Assembly: GCA_026929865.2 (NCBI GenBank)
Contig: CM049416.1
Span: 17,557,501-17,621,500, forward strand
Reading direction: 5' to 3'
Origin: Hyperoplus lanceolatus
Lineage: Eukaryota; Chordata; Actinopteri; Uranoscopiformes; Ammodytidae
DNA: 64,000 bases
Shown here piece after piece: positions 33,023-43,178 of the stretch. The notes under the pieces are model-generated. The model was not told the origin of the DNA and did no database searches. It saw nothing but the letters and a program-made list of their open reading frames with translations. The first letter of the stretch is position 1. The number at the start of each line of letters is the position of its first letter. A program made the position numbers and the translations under genes.

Positions 33023-34588
33023 CACTCAACAAAAATATAAACGCAACACTTTTGTTTTTTCTCCCATTTTTCATGAGATGGACTTAAAGATCTAAAATTC
33101 ATTCCAGATACACAATATTACCATCTCTCTCAAACATTGTTCACAAATCTGTCTAAATGTATGATAGTGAGCACTTCTGCTTTGCTGAGATAATCCATCC
33201 CACCTCACAGGTGTGCCACATCAAGATGCTGATCTGACATCATGATTAGTGCACAGGTGTGCCTTAGACTGTCCACAATAAAAGACCACCCTGAAATGTG
33301 CAGTTTTGTCTCACAGCAAAATGCCACAGATGCCACAAGCATTGAGGGAGCGTGCAATTGGCATGCTGACAGCAGGAATGTCAACCAGATCTGTTGCTCG
33401 TGCATTGAATGTTCATTTCTCCACCATAAGCCGTCTCCAAAGGCGTTTCAGAGAATATGGCAGTACATCCAACCGGCCTCACAACCGCAGACCACGTGTA
33501 ACCACACCAGCCCAGGACCTCCACATCCAGCAGGTTCACCTCCTCTGCACAAACTATCAGAAACCGTCTCAGGTAAGCTCAACTGCATCCTCGCCGTCCT
33601 CATCAGGGTCTTGACCTAACTCCAGCTCGTCGCCGTAACAGACTTGAGTGGGCAAATGCTCACATTCGATGGCGTCTGGCACGTTGGAGAGTTGTTCTCT
33701 TCACGGATGAATCTCGGTTTACATTGTTCAGGGCAGATGGCAGACAGCGTGTGTGGCGTCGTGTGGGTGAGCGCTTTGCTGATGTCAATGTTGTGGATCG
33801 AGTGGCCCATGGTGGTGGTGGGGTTATGGTATGGGCAGGCATCTGTTATGGACGAAGAACACAGGTGCATTTTATTGATGGCATTTTGAATGCACAGAGA
33901 TACCGTGATGAGATCCTGAGGCCCATTGTTGTGCCATACATCCATGAACATCACCTCACGTTTCAGCAAGATAATGCACGGCCCCATGTTGCAAGGATCT
34001 GTACACAATTCTTGGAAGCTGAAAATGTCCCAGTTCTTGCATGGCCAGCATACTCCCCGGACATGTCACCCATTGAGCATGTTTGGGATGTGCTTGACCG
34101 GCGTATACGACAGTGTGCACCACTTCCCACTAATATCCAGCAACTTCGCACAGCCGTTGAAGAGGAGTGGACCAACATTCCACAGGCCACAATTGACAAT
34201 CTGATAAACTCTATGCGAAGAAGATGTGTTGCACTGCATGAGGCAAATGGTGGTCACACCAGATACTGACTGGTTCTGAGTCCCCAGACCCCCAATAAAG
34301 CAAAAAAATGCACATTTCAGAGTGGCCTTTTATTGTGGACAGTCTAAGGCACACCTGTGCACTAATCATGATGTCAGATCAGCATCTTGATGTGGCACAC
34401 CTGTGAGGTGGGATGGATTATCTCAGCAAAGCAGAAGTGCTCACTATCACACATTTAGACAGATTTGTGAACAATGTTTGAGAGAAATGGTAATATTGTG
34501 TATCTGGAATGAATTTTAGATCTTTAAGTCCATCTCATGAAAAATGGGAGCAAAAACAAAAGTGTTGCGTTTATATTTTTGTTGAGTG
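33023..34588 (+). mobile_element. Tc1-like transposon, near complete, internally deleted
   Basis: A 1566-bp element flanked by TA on both sides (33021-33022 and 34589-34590). Near-perfect inverted repeats start CACTCAACAAAAATATAAAC and extend well inside; GATCTTTAAGTCCATCTCAT is still shared. The outer ~200 bp of both ends match at high identity, with the segment around GTGCACAGGTGTGCCTTAG repeated in inverted form, so this is a recently moved family. It carries one transposase gene broken by a deletion (see the next entry). Confidence 0.92.
33321..34269 (+). pseudogene. Tc1 transposase with internal deletion
   Basis: The enzyme cuts and pastes the element at TA sites. The N-terminal HTH region is intact from MPQMPQALRERAIGMLTAGM through [17 protein letters not shown] to [11 protein letters not shown] (33321-33540). 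Near 33540-33550 the frame is lost. The second HTH part present in relatives is missing, and reading resumes at 33600-33700 with the DD region (FTDESRF, about 33700). The C-terminal half is open to 34269, with WAGI, QQDNARPH (second Asp, about 33970) and SPDMSPIEHVWD (Glu, about 34075). The Asp-Glu spacing is 34 residues, the Tc1 DD34E type. It ends GGHTRY. It is inactive as it stands. Confidence 0.9.
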
Positions 34589-34621
34589 TACTTCAAGAGC
34601 TGAATCTTGACCCAAACTCCT

Positions 34622-34752
34622 ATCACACTAGGCCTGGGTATTGGCAAGAACTTCATGATACGATACGCATCACAATATATGGGTAACGGTATGATATATC
34701 AAGATACATACAATAATCCACATATCCACGTTTATATTTTTGTTGAGTGTAG
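34622..34752. repeat. Short repeat ending in a solo Tc1 inverted-repeat tip
   Basis: CGTTTATATTTTTGTTGAGTG followed by TA (34729-34751) duplicates the right tip of the Tc1 element that ends 140 bp to the left. The preceding GGCCTGGGTATTGGCAAG...GATACGATACG stretch resembles a hAT-type end. Confidence 0.55.
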
Positions 34753-35840
34753 ATAATAGCCTGAATGATGAAATAATTAAGAAAAAAACAGTCGATTATT
34801 CCGATTTCAATTTAATACGGCATTAATGTCACAGGCGTGGAAGCTATTGATAATTCCGCGTTGTCAATTGTTGTTGTTTTCGCCTTATTGTGCCGAGTTC
34901 AGTTTTTGCAACTTGTCGTGATAATTTTGTCTCCTTTCTTTTTTACCATGGTTTATTTACTACCAAAGTGAGGCCATGAAAATGAAGTTTGCCCTTTTCT
35001 TTTTCAATTCAATGAGATTGACATTGAGGAATCATTCAAAAAGGCTCAAACCCCTGTGACTGATATACTAAATTAATTACATTAAAAGTTCTGTAAAACT
35101 CAGCAGAAACTTTTTCTCTTCATTTTCAAATGACTACTCGGTGAACTCTGATAAAAGCCTTTTGAAAAGCTTAAATCTGCTTGTAGAAGTAAAGGCTTTT
35201 AACGTTAGATGTAAGGGGCCTTGGATTTATAATAGGCCAACTAATAGAATATAATGGAATAGAAGGCAGGTCTTATGGCTCATATTTATAGGCCTAGGTG
35301 TAATGGACGAAAAAGCATTCAATGTATGAAAAAAAATTAAAAATTGTGGCGGATTTAAAGTGTAGAATCAGGGCTATAGCCTACTTAATGTCAGTCAGAT
35401 CTGGAGGAGGAAAAACCGCTGCAAGTGCCTGAACTAGCTCAGATTTTATTTTCTCCATTTCAGCACTCAATGTTATTCAAGTTCCTATTTTCCTTACCAA
35501 TAATAAGCATTGATCAAAGCAGACATGTGTAAATGCAGGTGTTGGAGTGGCCGTGCAGTGGCTGTGAAGGGGGTAAAATAACGTTCGCAACAAAAGGCAA
35601 CGTCTTTTCATGTGTCTGAGGCGAGAGATAAGGACAGAGAGAGAGAGAGAGAGATAGAGAGCCACATTACAAGTCCATCTTCACTCTTTTTCACATCACT
35701 AATGGCTTTGGAGAGGAGTTTCGAAAACCATCAGCACTGCTGTTTTCGCATTGTTTCCCGCAATATCCCCCTCCTTACAGCCAGCCATTATGTAAAGTAG
35801 AGGTCCCTAAAAGTCTCTTTCATTCCATACGTCACATAGC
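34753..35840. other. AT-rich sequence with no recognised feature
   Basis: A short GA-rich run (35636-35658) is the only simple repeat. No exon or mobile element could be supported. Confidence 0.4.
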
Positions 35841-36075
35841 CAGGGCTGCACGATTCTTGCTATGGGAATCACAATTTTTCTACAGAAAGCATTTAGATCA
35901 CAATTCTCTATACTTTCCCCCCCCCATGATATTACACATTTTTAAAGATGTGCCTGTGTATTACCAAGTTGGTTCTTACAATTAATATCTCATCATCTTC
36001 ATTTATAAATTAGATCGTGTGGATGTATGAATTGAGATCGCAATTTTTTTATTCATGATTAATTGTGCAGCCCTA
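35841..36075. mobile_element. hAT-type MITE
   Basis: It begins CAGGGCTGCACGATTCTTG and ends AATTGTGCAGCCCTA. This ~14-bp inverted repeat starting CAGGG is typical of short hAT derivatives in fish. No clear 8-bp duplication was seen. Confidence 0.65.
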
Positions 36076-36488
36076 TAGTCTGGATTCACCTTTTTTCTGG
36101 TGACAGAAGTTACAGTGATTTCTGATGGAATGGCAGCCCATTTAAAACATCTGATATGACAGCCATGGTTTTTCAGCTGTATCATGAACACATCACAGAC
36201 TCTGTCAAAGTGAGACTTAACGTGCAGGCTGTCTCACACAAAGACAGACAATAGCATCAGAAAAAAAATCGTTTTGGTGGAACTAACCATTGTGCTTTTC
36301 TTTGCATTAAAGGTCAATATTTCACACAGCTTTCTGAAGGCCACCTCATAGCAGCCGGCTACAGCTCCTATCTGGATCCATGCACCTACATAGCACGCGC
36401 CCAGTGAGATAACTCCTGTCAGTGAGGGACCATGGCCAGCACCACCACATGGAGAATGACCTTTTTACAGCCATGCGTCGACCAGGTG

Positions 36489-36542
<54 letters not shown>
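36489..36542. repeat. (CT)n microsatellite
   Basis: About 27 CT units. Confidence 0.95.
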
Positions 36543-36548
<6 letters not shown>

Positions 36549-36772
36549 GCGTTGTGTCTAAATGTGTGTGACGTGACGCTCCAGTGAAGCAGCTAGAACT
36601 CCAAAAGGAAAGAGGATTTGTTTTTTCACAGCAAAGGATTGGACTTAAGCAACACACACGGACTTAAGCAGCACAAACACACAGATACACACTTATTTGA
36701 TTTCATTCAGCAGTGGTTGGCAAGTAGAAGAAGGCATTCAGACGGTTGGTAATAAAGCTGTACAAGGCAGAA

Positions 36773-36808
36773 GTGTGTGTGTGTGTGTGTGTGTTTGTGT
36801 GTGTGTGT
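36773..36808. repeat. (TG)n microsatellite
   Basis: About 17 TG units with one TTTG interruption. Confidence 0.9.
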
Positions 36809-36952
36809 TAGCTCCTCCTTTAGCCTCTGTGTGATGTTACCTGTAACAGCCAAGGGACATTTATAGTATGTATCTTAACAGAACTATTCCAGCCTGCAGG
36901 CCCGAAATGTCCATGTTTTTTTTTAAACATACAGTATCACAGAATACAATGC

Positions 36953-37110
36953 TTAAAGGTGCTTTGAGTAACGTTCAGTTTGTGTTAATTCTAGCGGCCC
37001 CTTTAGACTAAAGCGGTAGTGTTTTTGCTACACCAGCTGTTGGGTGAGTGTACCCATGACAAAGGCATTAAAAAATATATTAGGTTCAAAATTGATTTTT
37101 CTATAGCATA
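36953..37110. repeat. Fragment related to the element at 14900-15840
   Basis: TTAAAGGTGCTTTGAGTAAC and then CCCCTTTAGACTAAAGCGG, GTAGTGTTTTTGCTAC correspond to the left end of the LINE-embedded MITE. Only one end is present. Confidence 0.45.
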
Positions 37111-37310
37111 AGGAATAGCCCCTTTTGAACGCAAACAAGCCACAAAGAAGGTTTCCATTCCAATCCAATCCTGGCATTCAAAGTCTGAAGCCTACAGGAA
37201 TGTGCACCTTCTGCTGGAGACAGATGAAAACAAACATGGATAATTGCCTTGTTAGGACTTCCTGGAGTATAAACTCCCCTGGTGAGCTGCCATGGAAATG
37301 CTCATGCATA

Positions 37311-38100
37311 TGTGACCTTCGTAACTATTCCACTGCTGCTGTTCGAATGATTCACAGGGACAAGCTGGATTATGCACTGGACTGGTTTTATTCTGGGACA
37401 TGGAAAGACAAACACAACCAGTGTGCAATTACATGAAAGTCCTGCATCTCGTCTTGCTCGCACCACAGAGTGACGACATTTTGTTTCTGAACGTGATCGT
37501 ATAGATTTTGGAAAACATTTGTAAATAAAATATAAAAACATAACATCACATATAAAACAGCACAAATAAACATACCTGGGACATGGAAAGACAAACACAA
37601 CCAGTGTGCAATTACATGAAAGTCCTGCATCTCGTCTTGCTCGCACTACAAATAAAAAGAGGAGCTTCGCATGAGCATAGAGGTCACGTGCACCCCGTGC
37701 TGAAAGTAACTAGCTAGTACAGCTTCACACATGTTGGCTGCTAGCCCAAAGACACTCTTCAAACACCACGGCAACAATTAATCACAAAACAACAAAACTA
37801 CTAGTTTTACAGATGCCTCATTAGTCAAGCATGTTATACAACAAATGCTGATATTTTATACATCATATGAACCGTAGTTTTCACTTATTACTATACTTAA
37901 TGTCTGAGCGAACAGGGCAGCAACTTACCCACAGCGTGACAACATTTTACTTCTGAGCACAAAGCAAAATGCCCAGCATTAAGTAAGAAACCAACTTCCG
38001 CTGTAGACTTTCACAATAAAATACACAAAGAACTTTTGTTGCAGTCCCAGGTTTGACAGGAATTTAACATTCAAGCCAAGTAATTATTTACACTGTTACA
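37311..38100 (-). repeat. 3' LTR of the gypsy element
   Basis: 790 bp, TG...CA. It contains a 74-bp direct duplication (37393-37466 and 37576-37649; CTGGGACATGGAAAGACAAA is its start) separated by 183 bp. The polypurine-like AAATGGGGTGTA (minus strand, 38101-38112) directly precedes it. Confidence 0.95.
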
Positions 38101-38433
38101 TACACCCCATTTAAATTCTGTTAAACTCAGACAAATCCAGAGTACCATAACGAGAAAAGAAATAGAGAAAAAAAATTGTGTGGGATTGCTCAAAGTGAAA
38201 CCATATCACTGATGTAAATTACAGTCGATACTAAATCCTCCCTTAGGGAGTGCAAAAGGATCAGGAGGTACCAGGCCCAATACTTTACACAGACCAGTAG
38301 AAGATGCCATATACACATTCTAAACATCTAGTTCAAGGCAATACACATTGCATACCCAAGATCACAAAAACAAAACAAATGGCACTTGGATGTAGGCCAT
38401 ACAAAATTGGGGATACAAAAAATTCCTGGTCAT

Positions 38434-41400
38434 TTAGCCCTTATACAGCCCGTGAAAGAATGCATACACAGGACTTGAACTAAGAAAGGTATGCTCAACC
38501 TTTTGTGTTGACATCTCATGAATCAACTTTTTGGGAGGTCTGACATGTCTCCCATATCTGGTAGTAACTGCATCACCTGAGCCAGCTTGAACACTGTGAG
38601 GTTGTGAACAAACAGCAGTGTTTTCATCAACATCTTCTGTGGGAGTCAACTGAGACATGTCTAGCACAGGCAAATGAACAACACTGGCAGGGACTGAGTC
38701 AGGGGAATGAGCTACACTGACGGACACTTGGTCAGGGGAATGAGCTACACTGACGGGCACTGGGTCAGGGGAATGAGCTACACTGACGGACACTTGGTCA
38801 GGGGAATGAGCTACACTGACGGGCACTGGGTCAGGGGAATGAGCTACACTGACGGACACTTGGTCAGGGGAATGCATTAGCCAGTCCAAAGTTCGGTTGT
38901 AGCCATCTGCATCGTTCATCTCCACAGAGTCTCGACCACTTGCACATGCCACATCCTGGTTATCTGAGCCCACAAGAGAGGCAGGAGTTTCATCCACTGC
39001 AAGAAAGTCAACTGAGAGAAGAAGATTCCGGTGCACAACTCTCTCTCTGCCGGTAACGGCATCTCTTATTCTGTACACGTTGATCCCAGACCTCACAGAC
39101 ACAACATCATAAGGTGTAGAGTCCCACTTGTCAGCAAGCTTCCTTTTTCCTCTTTCACCACGGTTGGCCAACAACACTCGATCACCCATAGCTAGTGGAG
39201 AGCCCTTGACTTTGCGGTTGTACAGCCTGGCATGACGTGCTTGCTCGTCAAGGGTGTGTTTCTGAGCAATCCGCGAGGCTTCACTCAAGTCCTGCTTCAA
39301 CCGTAAGACAAACTCATTATGGCTGATCACTTTGTCATCTTGAAGCACATGCTGGAACATGATGTCGATAGGGAGACGTGGAACCCGTCCATACATGAGG
39401 TAAAATGGGGCAAACCCGGTCGTCTCATGTATTGTACAGTTGTAGCAAAAGGTTAGAGTCCGCAGCACCTGAGGCCACCTGGCTTTTGCAGTTGGGGGAA
39501 GGGTTCTCAACATATTCCCCAGCGTCCTGTTGAAGCGTTCTGTGACACCATTACCCATTGGATGGTAAGGTGTGGTGTGTGACTTATTCACCCCTGCCAT
39601 CTCCAAAAGTTCCTTCAGGAGCCTGCTCTCAAAGTTGGCCCCCTGATCTGAATGGATTCTCTTGGGAAAGCCATACACGCAGAAGAAATCATCCCACAAT
39701 CGACGGGCAACATGTTTTGCAGTTTGACTCTGACAGGGGAAGGCGTGTGCCATTTTGGAGAAGTGGTCAGTTATGACCAAGACATCAACAGTTTTCTTGT
39801 CGCTCAGTTCAGCTGTCCAAAAGTCAATGCACACCAGTTCCATTGGTTCAGATGTGTGAATGGATTCAAGGGGTGCACGAGCTGCAGGTTCAAGGGTTTT
39901 GCCAACGATACATCTTTCACATCGTCGTACATGGTTTATTATGTCTTTTTCCATTCCAGCCCAGAAGAACCTTTCTCTGGCGAGGGAGAGGGTTCGTGCA
40001 CGTCCCTGATGACCAGCATTGTCATGGAGGCCAAGGAGAATCTGATGTTTAAGGCCATCTGGTACAATGAACTGGGACAGCTTTTTGTTCAGTCGGTTAT
40101 CTTTTCTCACCCTGTACAGAATCCCATTTTTTACTTTGAGCTTTTTCCAGTGTCTGAGGAGCTTAATGACGCATGCAGGTTCAGCTGCTGCCTCGCGTTT
40201 GGTAGCTTTCCTTTTTCGCTGCACATAGAACAGGACTCTGCTTATCGTTCGATCTTGCTCTTGAAGGCTCAAAAACTGGCTCTGAGGGATAACTGTGGAA
40301 GGGTCTTCGTCAGGCAACTGTGGCAATGGTAGGTTAGCACTGAGATGACCACAACCACGATGAGCGCTTAGTGCAGCTGACACCTCGTCTGCGCTGATGG
40401 AACTTCCGTCAGTCTGAGGATCATGCACATCACTGAGGTCTGTTGACTTTGACCTTGCACCTCGAACAACCTGACAGTTGTTTGTCAGTCGAAAAGCATC
40501 CTGAACTGTACCTCTGACAACTCCATTGACTTCATCCAATAATGCAATATAGGGCTCTTTCAGCAAGCGATGACCAACACATGACTGAACGAATGGCTCA
40601 CGGCTCAAAGCGTCTGCAACAGTGTTCTTGACTCCTGGCACGTACTTAAGATCAAAGTTGAAAGCTGCCAGCTTGGCCACCCACCTTTGCTCACACGCAT
40701 CCAAGCGTGGTTTTGTCAGAATGTAGGACAGGGGATTGTTATCCGTCCAGGCGGTGAAGTGTTTAGCCTTTAGCCAATGACTGAACTTGTCGCATACGGC
40801 CCATTTCAGTGCCAGAAATTCCAGCCTGTGTGCAGGATAGTTCATTTGAGAATGGGTCAACGTCTTGCTGGCGAAGGCGACAGGCCTTGCAATTATTTCA
40901 CCAGGTGCCACTTGTGACAAGACGGCTCCAATACCATCAAAAGAAGCATCGACAGCAAGGATGAAAGGCTGGTCGAAGTTAGGGTGAGCCAAGGTGACAC
41001 CATGAGTTAGTTCACTTTTTAGTGTTTGAAATGATTTCTGACATGCATCAGTCCAGTCACTTGGTGTCATAGCTGGCGGGGCAGAGGACTTTTTCTTGAA
41101 CTTCCTTCTCTTCTTGGCCTGGGATTGAACTTGCCGTCCAGAAATGAGCCTGAAGAGGGGTTTGGCTTTTGCGGAGCAGTCAGGAATGAAATGCTGGTAA
41201 TAAAAGACCATGCCAAGGAAAGATCTGATCTTTTTCCAGGAGGGCGTGACACCATCATTCTCCATTAACTCTGCCTCTCCAACATCAGAAATGGTCTTGA
41301 CCTTGTCAGGGTCTGTTCTCACCCCATCTGCACAGATGATATGCCCCAGAAACTTAACTGAGCTCTTCAGGAGATGACATTTCTTGGGAGCAAGCTTGAG

Positions 41401-41814
41401 TTTGTGAGTTTTCAGACGAGAGAACACCATCTCCAGACGTTCAATGGCCAGCTGCTCACTGGGGGCGAAGACCATCAGGTCGTCCAAGTAACAGAGCAAG
41501 CTGCTGAAATTTTCATCACCGAAGATTGATAACATCATCCTCATGAAAGTTGCGGGACTGTTAGATAGACCTTGGGGCATCCTATTGTACTCATGGAGGC
41601 CAAAGGGAGAGGAAAAGGCAGTGTACTTCTTGTGTGCCTCATGAAGTGGTACATTGTAAAATCCAGAAGTCAAGTCCATGGTGGAAAAGAAGACATTTCC
41701 TCCAAGAGCAGCAAGGGTATCAGCTTGGTGAGGCAGTGGATGTGCATCCTTCACAGTCTTTGCATTAAGCCATCTGAAATCGGTACAAATGCGCAGACTG
41801 CCATCCTTTTCCAC
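38434..41814 (-). CDS. pol: gypsy pol: RT, RNase H and integrase
   Basis: An open frame of 1126 codons. RT motifs: FSTMDLTSGFYNVPL (Asp47), NRMPQGLSNSPATF and YLDDLMVF (Asp111/112). RNase H acids are visible at AVDASFDG (289), HRLEFLAL (332), WTDNN (358) and VADALS (401). Integrase: H597, H602, C632, C635 form the HHCC zinc site, and the DD35E triad is D664 (CIDFW), D723 (HSDQG) and E759 (GVTERFN). The tail (about residues 955-1035) is a run of six 11-residue HSPDxVxVSVA repeats. No chromodomain was recognised. The annotated Met is only the first in frame. The true N-terminal RT segment lies in the overlapping protease frame, offset by one base. Confidence 0.93.
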   Translation of the reverse strand: MEKDGSLRICTDFRWLNAKTVKDAHPLPHQADTLAALGGNVFFSTMDLTSGFYNVPLHEAHKKYTAFSSPFGLHEYNRMPQGLSNSPATFMRMMLSIFGDENFSSLLCYLDDLMVFAPSEQLAIERLEMVFSRLKTHKLKLAPKKCHLLKSSVKFLGHIICADGVRTDPDKVKTISDVGEAELMENDGVTPSWKKIRSFLGMVFYYQHFIPDCSAKAKPLFRLISGRQVQSQAKKRRKFKKKSSAPPAMTPSDWTDACQKSFQTLKSELTHGVTLAHPNFDQPFILAVDASFDGIGAVLSQVAPGEIIARPVAFASKTLTHSQMNYPAHRLEFLALKWAVCDKFSHWLKAKHFTAWTDNNPLSYILTKPRLDACEQRWVAKLAAFNFDLKYVPGVKNTVADALSREPFVQSCVGHRLLKEPYIALLDEVNGVVRGTVQDAFRLTNNCQVVRGARSKSTDLSDVHDPQTDGSSISADEVSAALSAHRGCGHLSANLPLPQLPDEDPSTVIPQSQFLSLQEQDRTISRVLFYVQRKRKATKREAAAEPACVIKLLRHWKKLKVKNGILYRVRKDNRLNKKLSQFIVPDGLKHQILLGLHDNAGHQGRARTLSLARERFFWAGMEKDIINHVRRCERCIVGKTLEPAARAPLESIHTSEPMELVCIDFWTAELSDKKTVDVLVITDHFSKMAHAFPCQSQTAKHVARRLWDDFFCVYGFPKRIHSDQGANFESRLLKELLEMAGVNKSHTTPYHPMGNGVTERFNRTLGNMLRTLPPTAKARWPQVLRTLTFCYNCTIHETTGFAPFYLMYGRVPRLPIDIMFQHVLQDDKVISHNEFVLRLKQDLSEASRIAQKHTLDEQARHARLYNRKVKGSPLAMGDRVLLANRGERGKRKLADKWDSTPYDVVSVRSGINVYRIRDAVTGRERVVHRNLLLSVDFLAVDETPASLVGSDNQDVACASGRDSVEMNDADGYNRTLDWLMHSPDQVSVSVAHSPDPVPVSVAHSPDQVSVSVAHSPDPVPVSVAHSPDQVSVSVAHSPDSVPASVVHLPVLDMSQLTPTEDVDENTAVCSQPHSVQAGSGDAVTTRYGRHVRPPKKLIHEMSTQKVEHTFLSSSPVYAFFHGLYKG
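38680..38878 (-). repeat. 33-bp in-frame tandem repeat in the pol tail
   Basis: Six copies alternating between two variants (GACGGACACTTGGTCA and GACGGGCACTGGGTCA within the unit) encode HSPDQVSVSVA and HSPDPVPVSVA in alternation. The alternation points to duplication of a 66-bp dimer. Confidence 0.92.
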
Positions 41815-43178
41815 ACCAAGACCAGTGGTGAAGCGTACTCACTGTGCGACTTCCGGATTATGCCCTTTTCCTCCATCTCATTCAATGCAGTTCTCAGCTG
41901 CTCGTACTGTGTTGGAGGCACTCGACGGTAAGGCAAGCGAAACGGCCTCTCGTCCACGAGGTGTATTGTGTGGACGAAGTCCGTAGCCTCCCCGCAGTCC
42001 ATCTTGTCCCTTGAGAAGACCGATTCATACTTCACAACGAGCTGCAGGAGCCTGTCTTTCCACTGGTCAGACACCTCACAACTATCCAAGTCCAAGTCTT
42101 GTAGACCCAAGTTATTTAAAACCTCTTTTCTCTGCTCAGGGGACTTTGTGGACACAGAGCTCTGTGTGACATCTTGAACATTGACAGAAACCTTTTCAGG
42201 GGAAGGCAGCTCCTCAACTGCAACACATGGGAAGACGTCCGCTATCTTGCAATTTCTCTTCAGAGTCACTGCCTTGCTGCTAGGATTTATCAGTTTAAGG
42301 GGGACCCACCTGTCTCCCCACAGAGGTGTGACAACCCGACCAACCAGTACATTTCTGGGCCTCGATTTTGACTGAGTCGGTTCGACAATGACTGTGCTCC
42401 CTACTGACAAAGGTGCGGATGCGGGCAGCTTGCCCCAAACAAGGTGTTCACGCAGAGGTTCAAGTGTAATACTCTGCCTTAGCTTCACTGTGCCGATCTT
42501 GTCAGGCATGGGCCCTCCCCGCCATTTTTCAGTGTTGGAGAGCAAAGATAAGAACTGGCCACAGTCATCATCTGCAATATCAACAGGTGCAGCCAGAAGC
42601 CTCCAATAGTCCTCAGACTCTTTCATCAAGTGTATGAGCAGCTTGATAGCATTACTACCGACAATCATGTCGTCTGTTTGTCCAGGGATGACCAGTGTTG
42701 GGATGAGCAACCTGAAGCCATAAATAACCACCTCCAAATCATAGACTGCCTTTGGGTAGACATGGTGACCTCCAGCACCAACAACAACAATGTCATCAGC
42801 AGGACTACTCTTCAAATCAGGGCAGTGTTGCAAGAGACGCGCAGCAGCAGCTTCACTTATAGAGCATGACATGGAACCACTATCAATCATTGCTTTCAGT
42901 TGAACTCCACCAGCAGCACAAACATCAGTGTAAAACAAGCTGTCAGACTTCTGAAGTCTGTGTGTCGATTGGAAAATCACTGTCTTTCCAGATGGTGCAA
43001 AGGAGCACAGAGATTCATACAAGGATTCTAAGTCATCACTGTCACAGCTGGGAGACACACTATCATGATCCACACTGTCCTCCCTAAAGTGCGGACCCAC
43101 TAGTTTTCCGGCTGCTGCTGAGTGGTTGAGGCTGTGCGGCCAGGACAGGCACGACTCGAGTGATTTGGTGAGTGGCAC
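41751..43178 (-). CDS. gypsy protease and RT N-terminal segment
   Basis: A 475-codon frame overlaps gag by 79 bases and lies in the -1 frame relative to it, as often found in gag-pol junctions. AMIDSGSMSCSISEAAAARL (about 42895-42835) contains the retropepsin DSG active site. The segment continues into the start of RT (YASPLVLVWK near 41815). There the frame ends, and the RT continues one base offset in the next frame, close to an A4 run (41808-41811). That second offset is not expected in an active element and probably marks a one-base loss. Confidence 0.88.
   Translation of the reverse strand: MPLTKSLESCLSWPHSLNHSAAAGKLVGPHFREDSVDHDSVSPSCDSDDLESLYESLCSFAPSGKTVIFQSTHRLQKSDSLFYTDVCAAGGVQLKAMIDSGSMSCSISEAAAARLLQHCPDLKSSPADDIVVVGAGGHHVYPKAVYDLEVVIYGFRLLIPTLVIPGQTDDMIVGSNAIKLLIHLMKESEDYWRLLAAPVDIADDDCGQFLSLLSNTEKWRGGPMPDKIGTVKLRQSITLEPLREHLVWGKLPASAPLSVGSTVIVEPTQSKSRPRNVLVGRVVTPLWGDRWVPLKLINPSSKAVTLKRNCKIADVFPCVAVEELPSPEKVSVNVQDVTQSSVSTKSPEQRKEVLNNLGLQDLDLDSCEVSDQWKDRLLQLVVKYESVFSRDKMDCGEATDFVHTIHLVDERPFRLPYRRVPPTQYEQLRTALNEMEEKGIIRKSHSEYASPLVLVWKRMAVCAFVPISDGLMQRL

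Noticed and set aside
39558..43087. Plus-strand open frames of up to 226 codons opposite the gypsy pol
   Set aside because: They are antisense shadows of a long conserved minus-strand coding region with full catalytic motifs.
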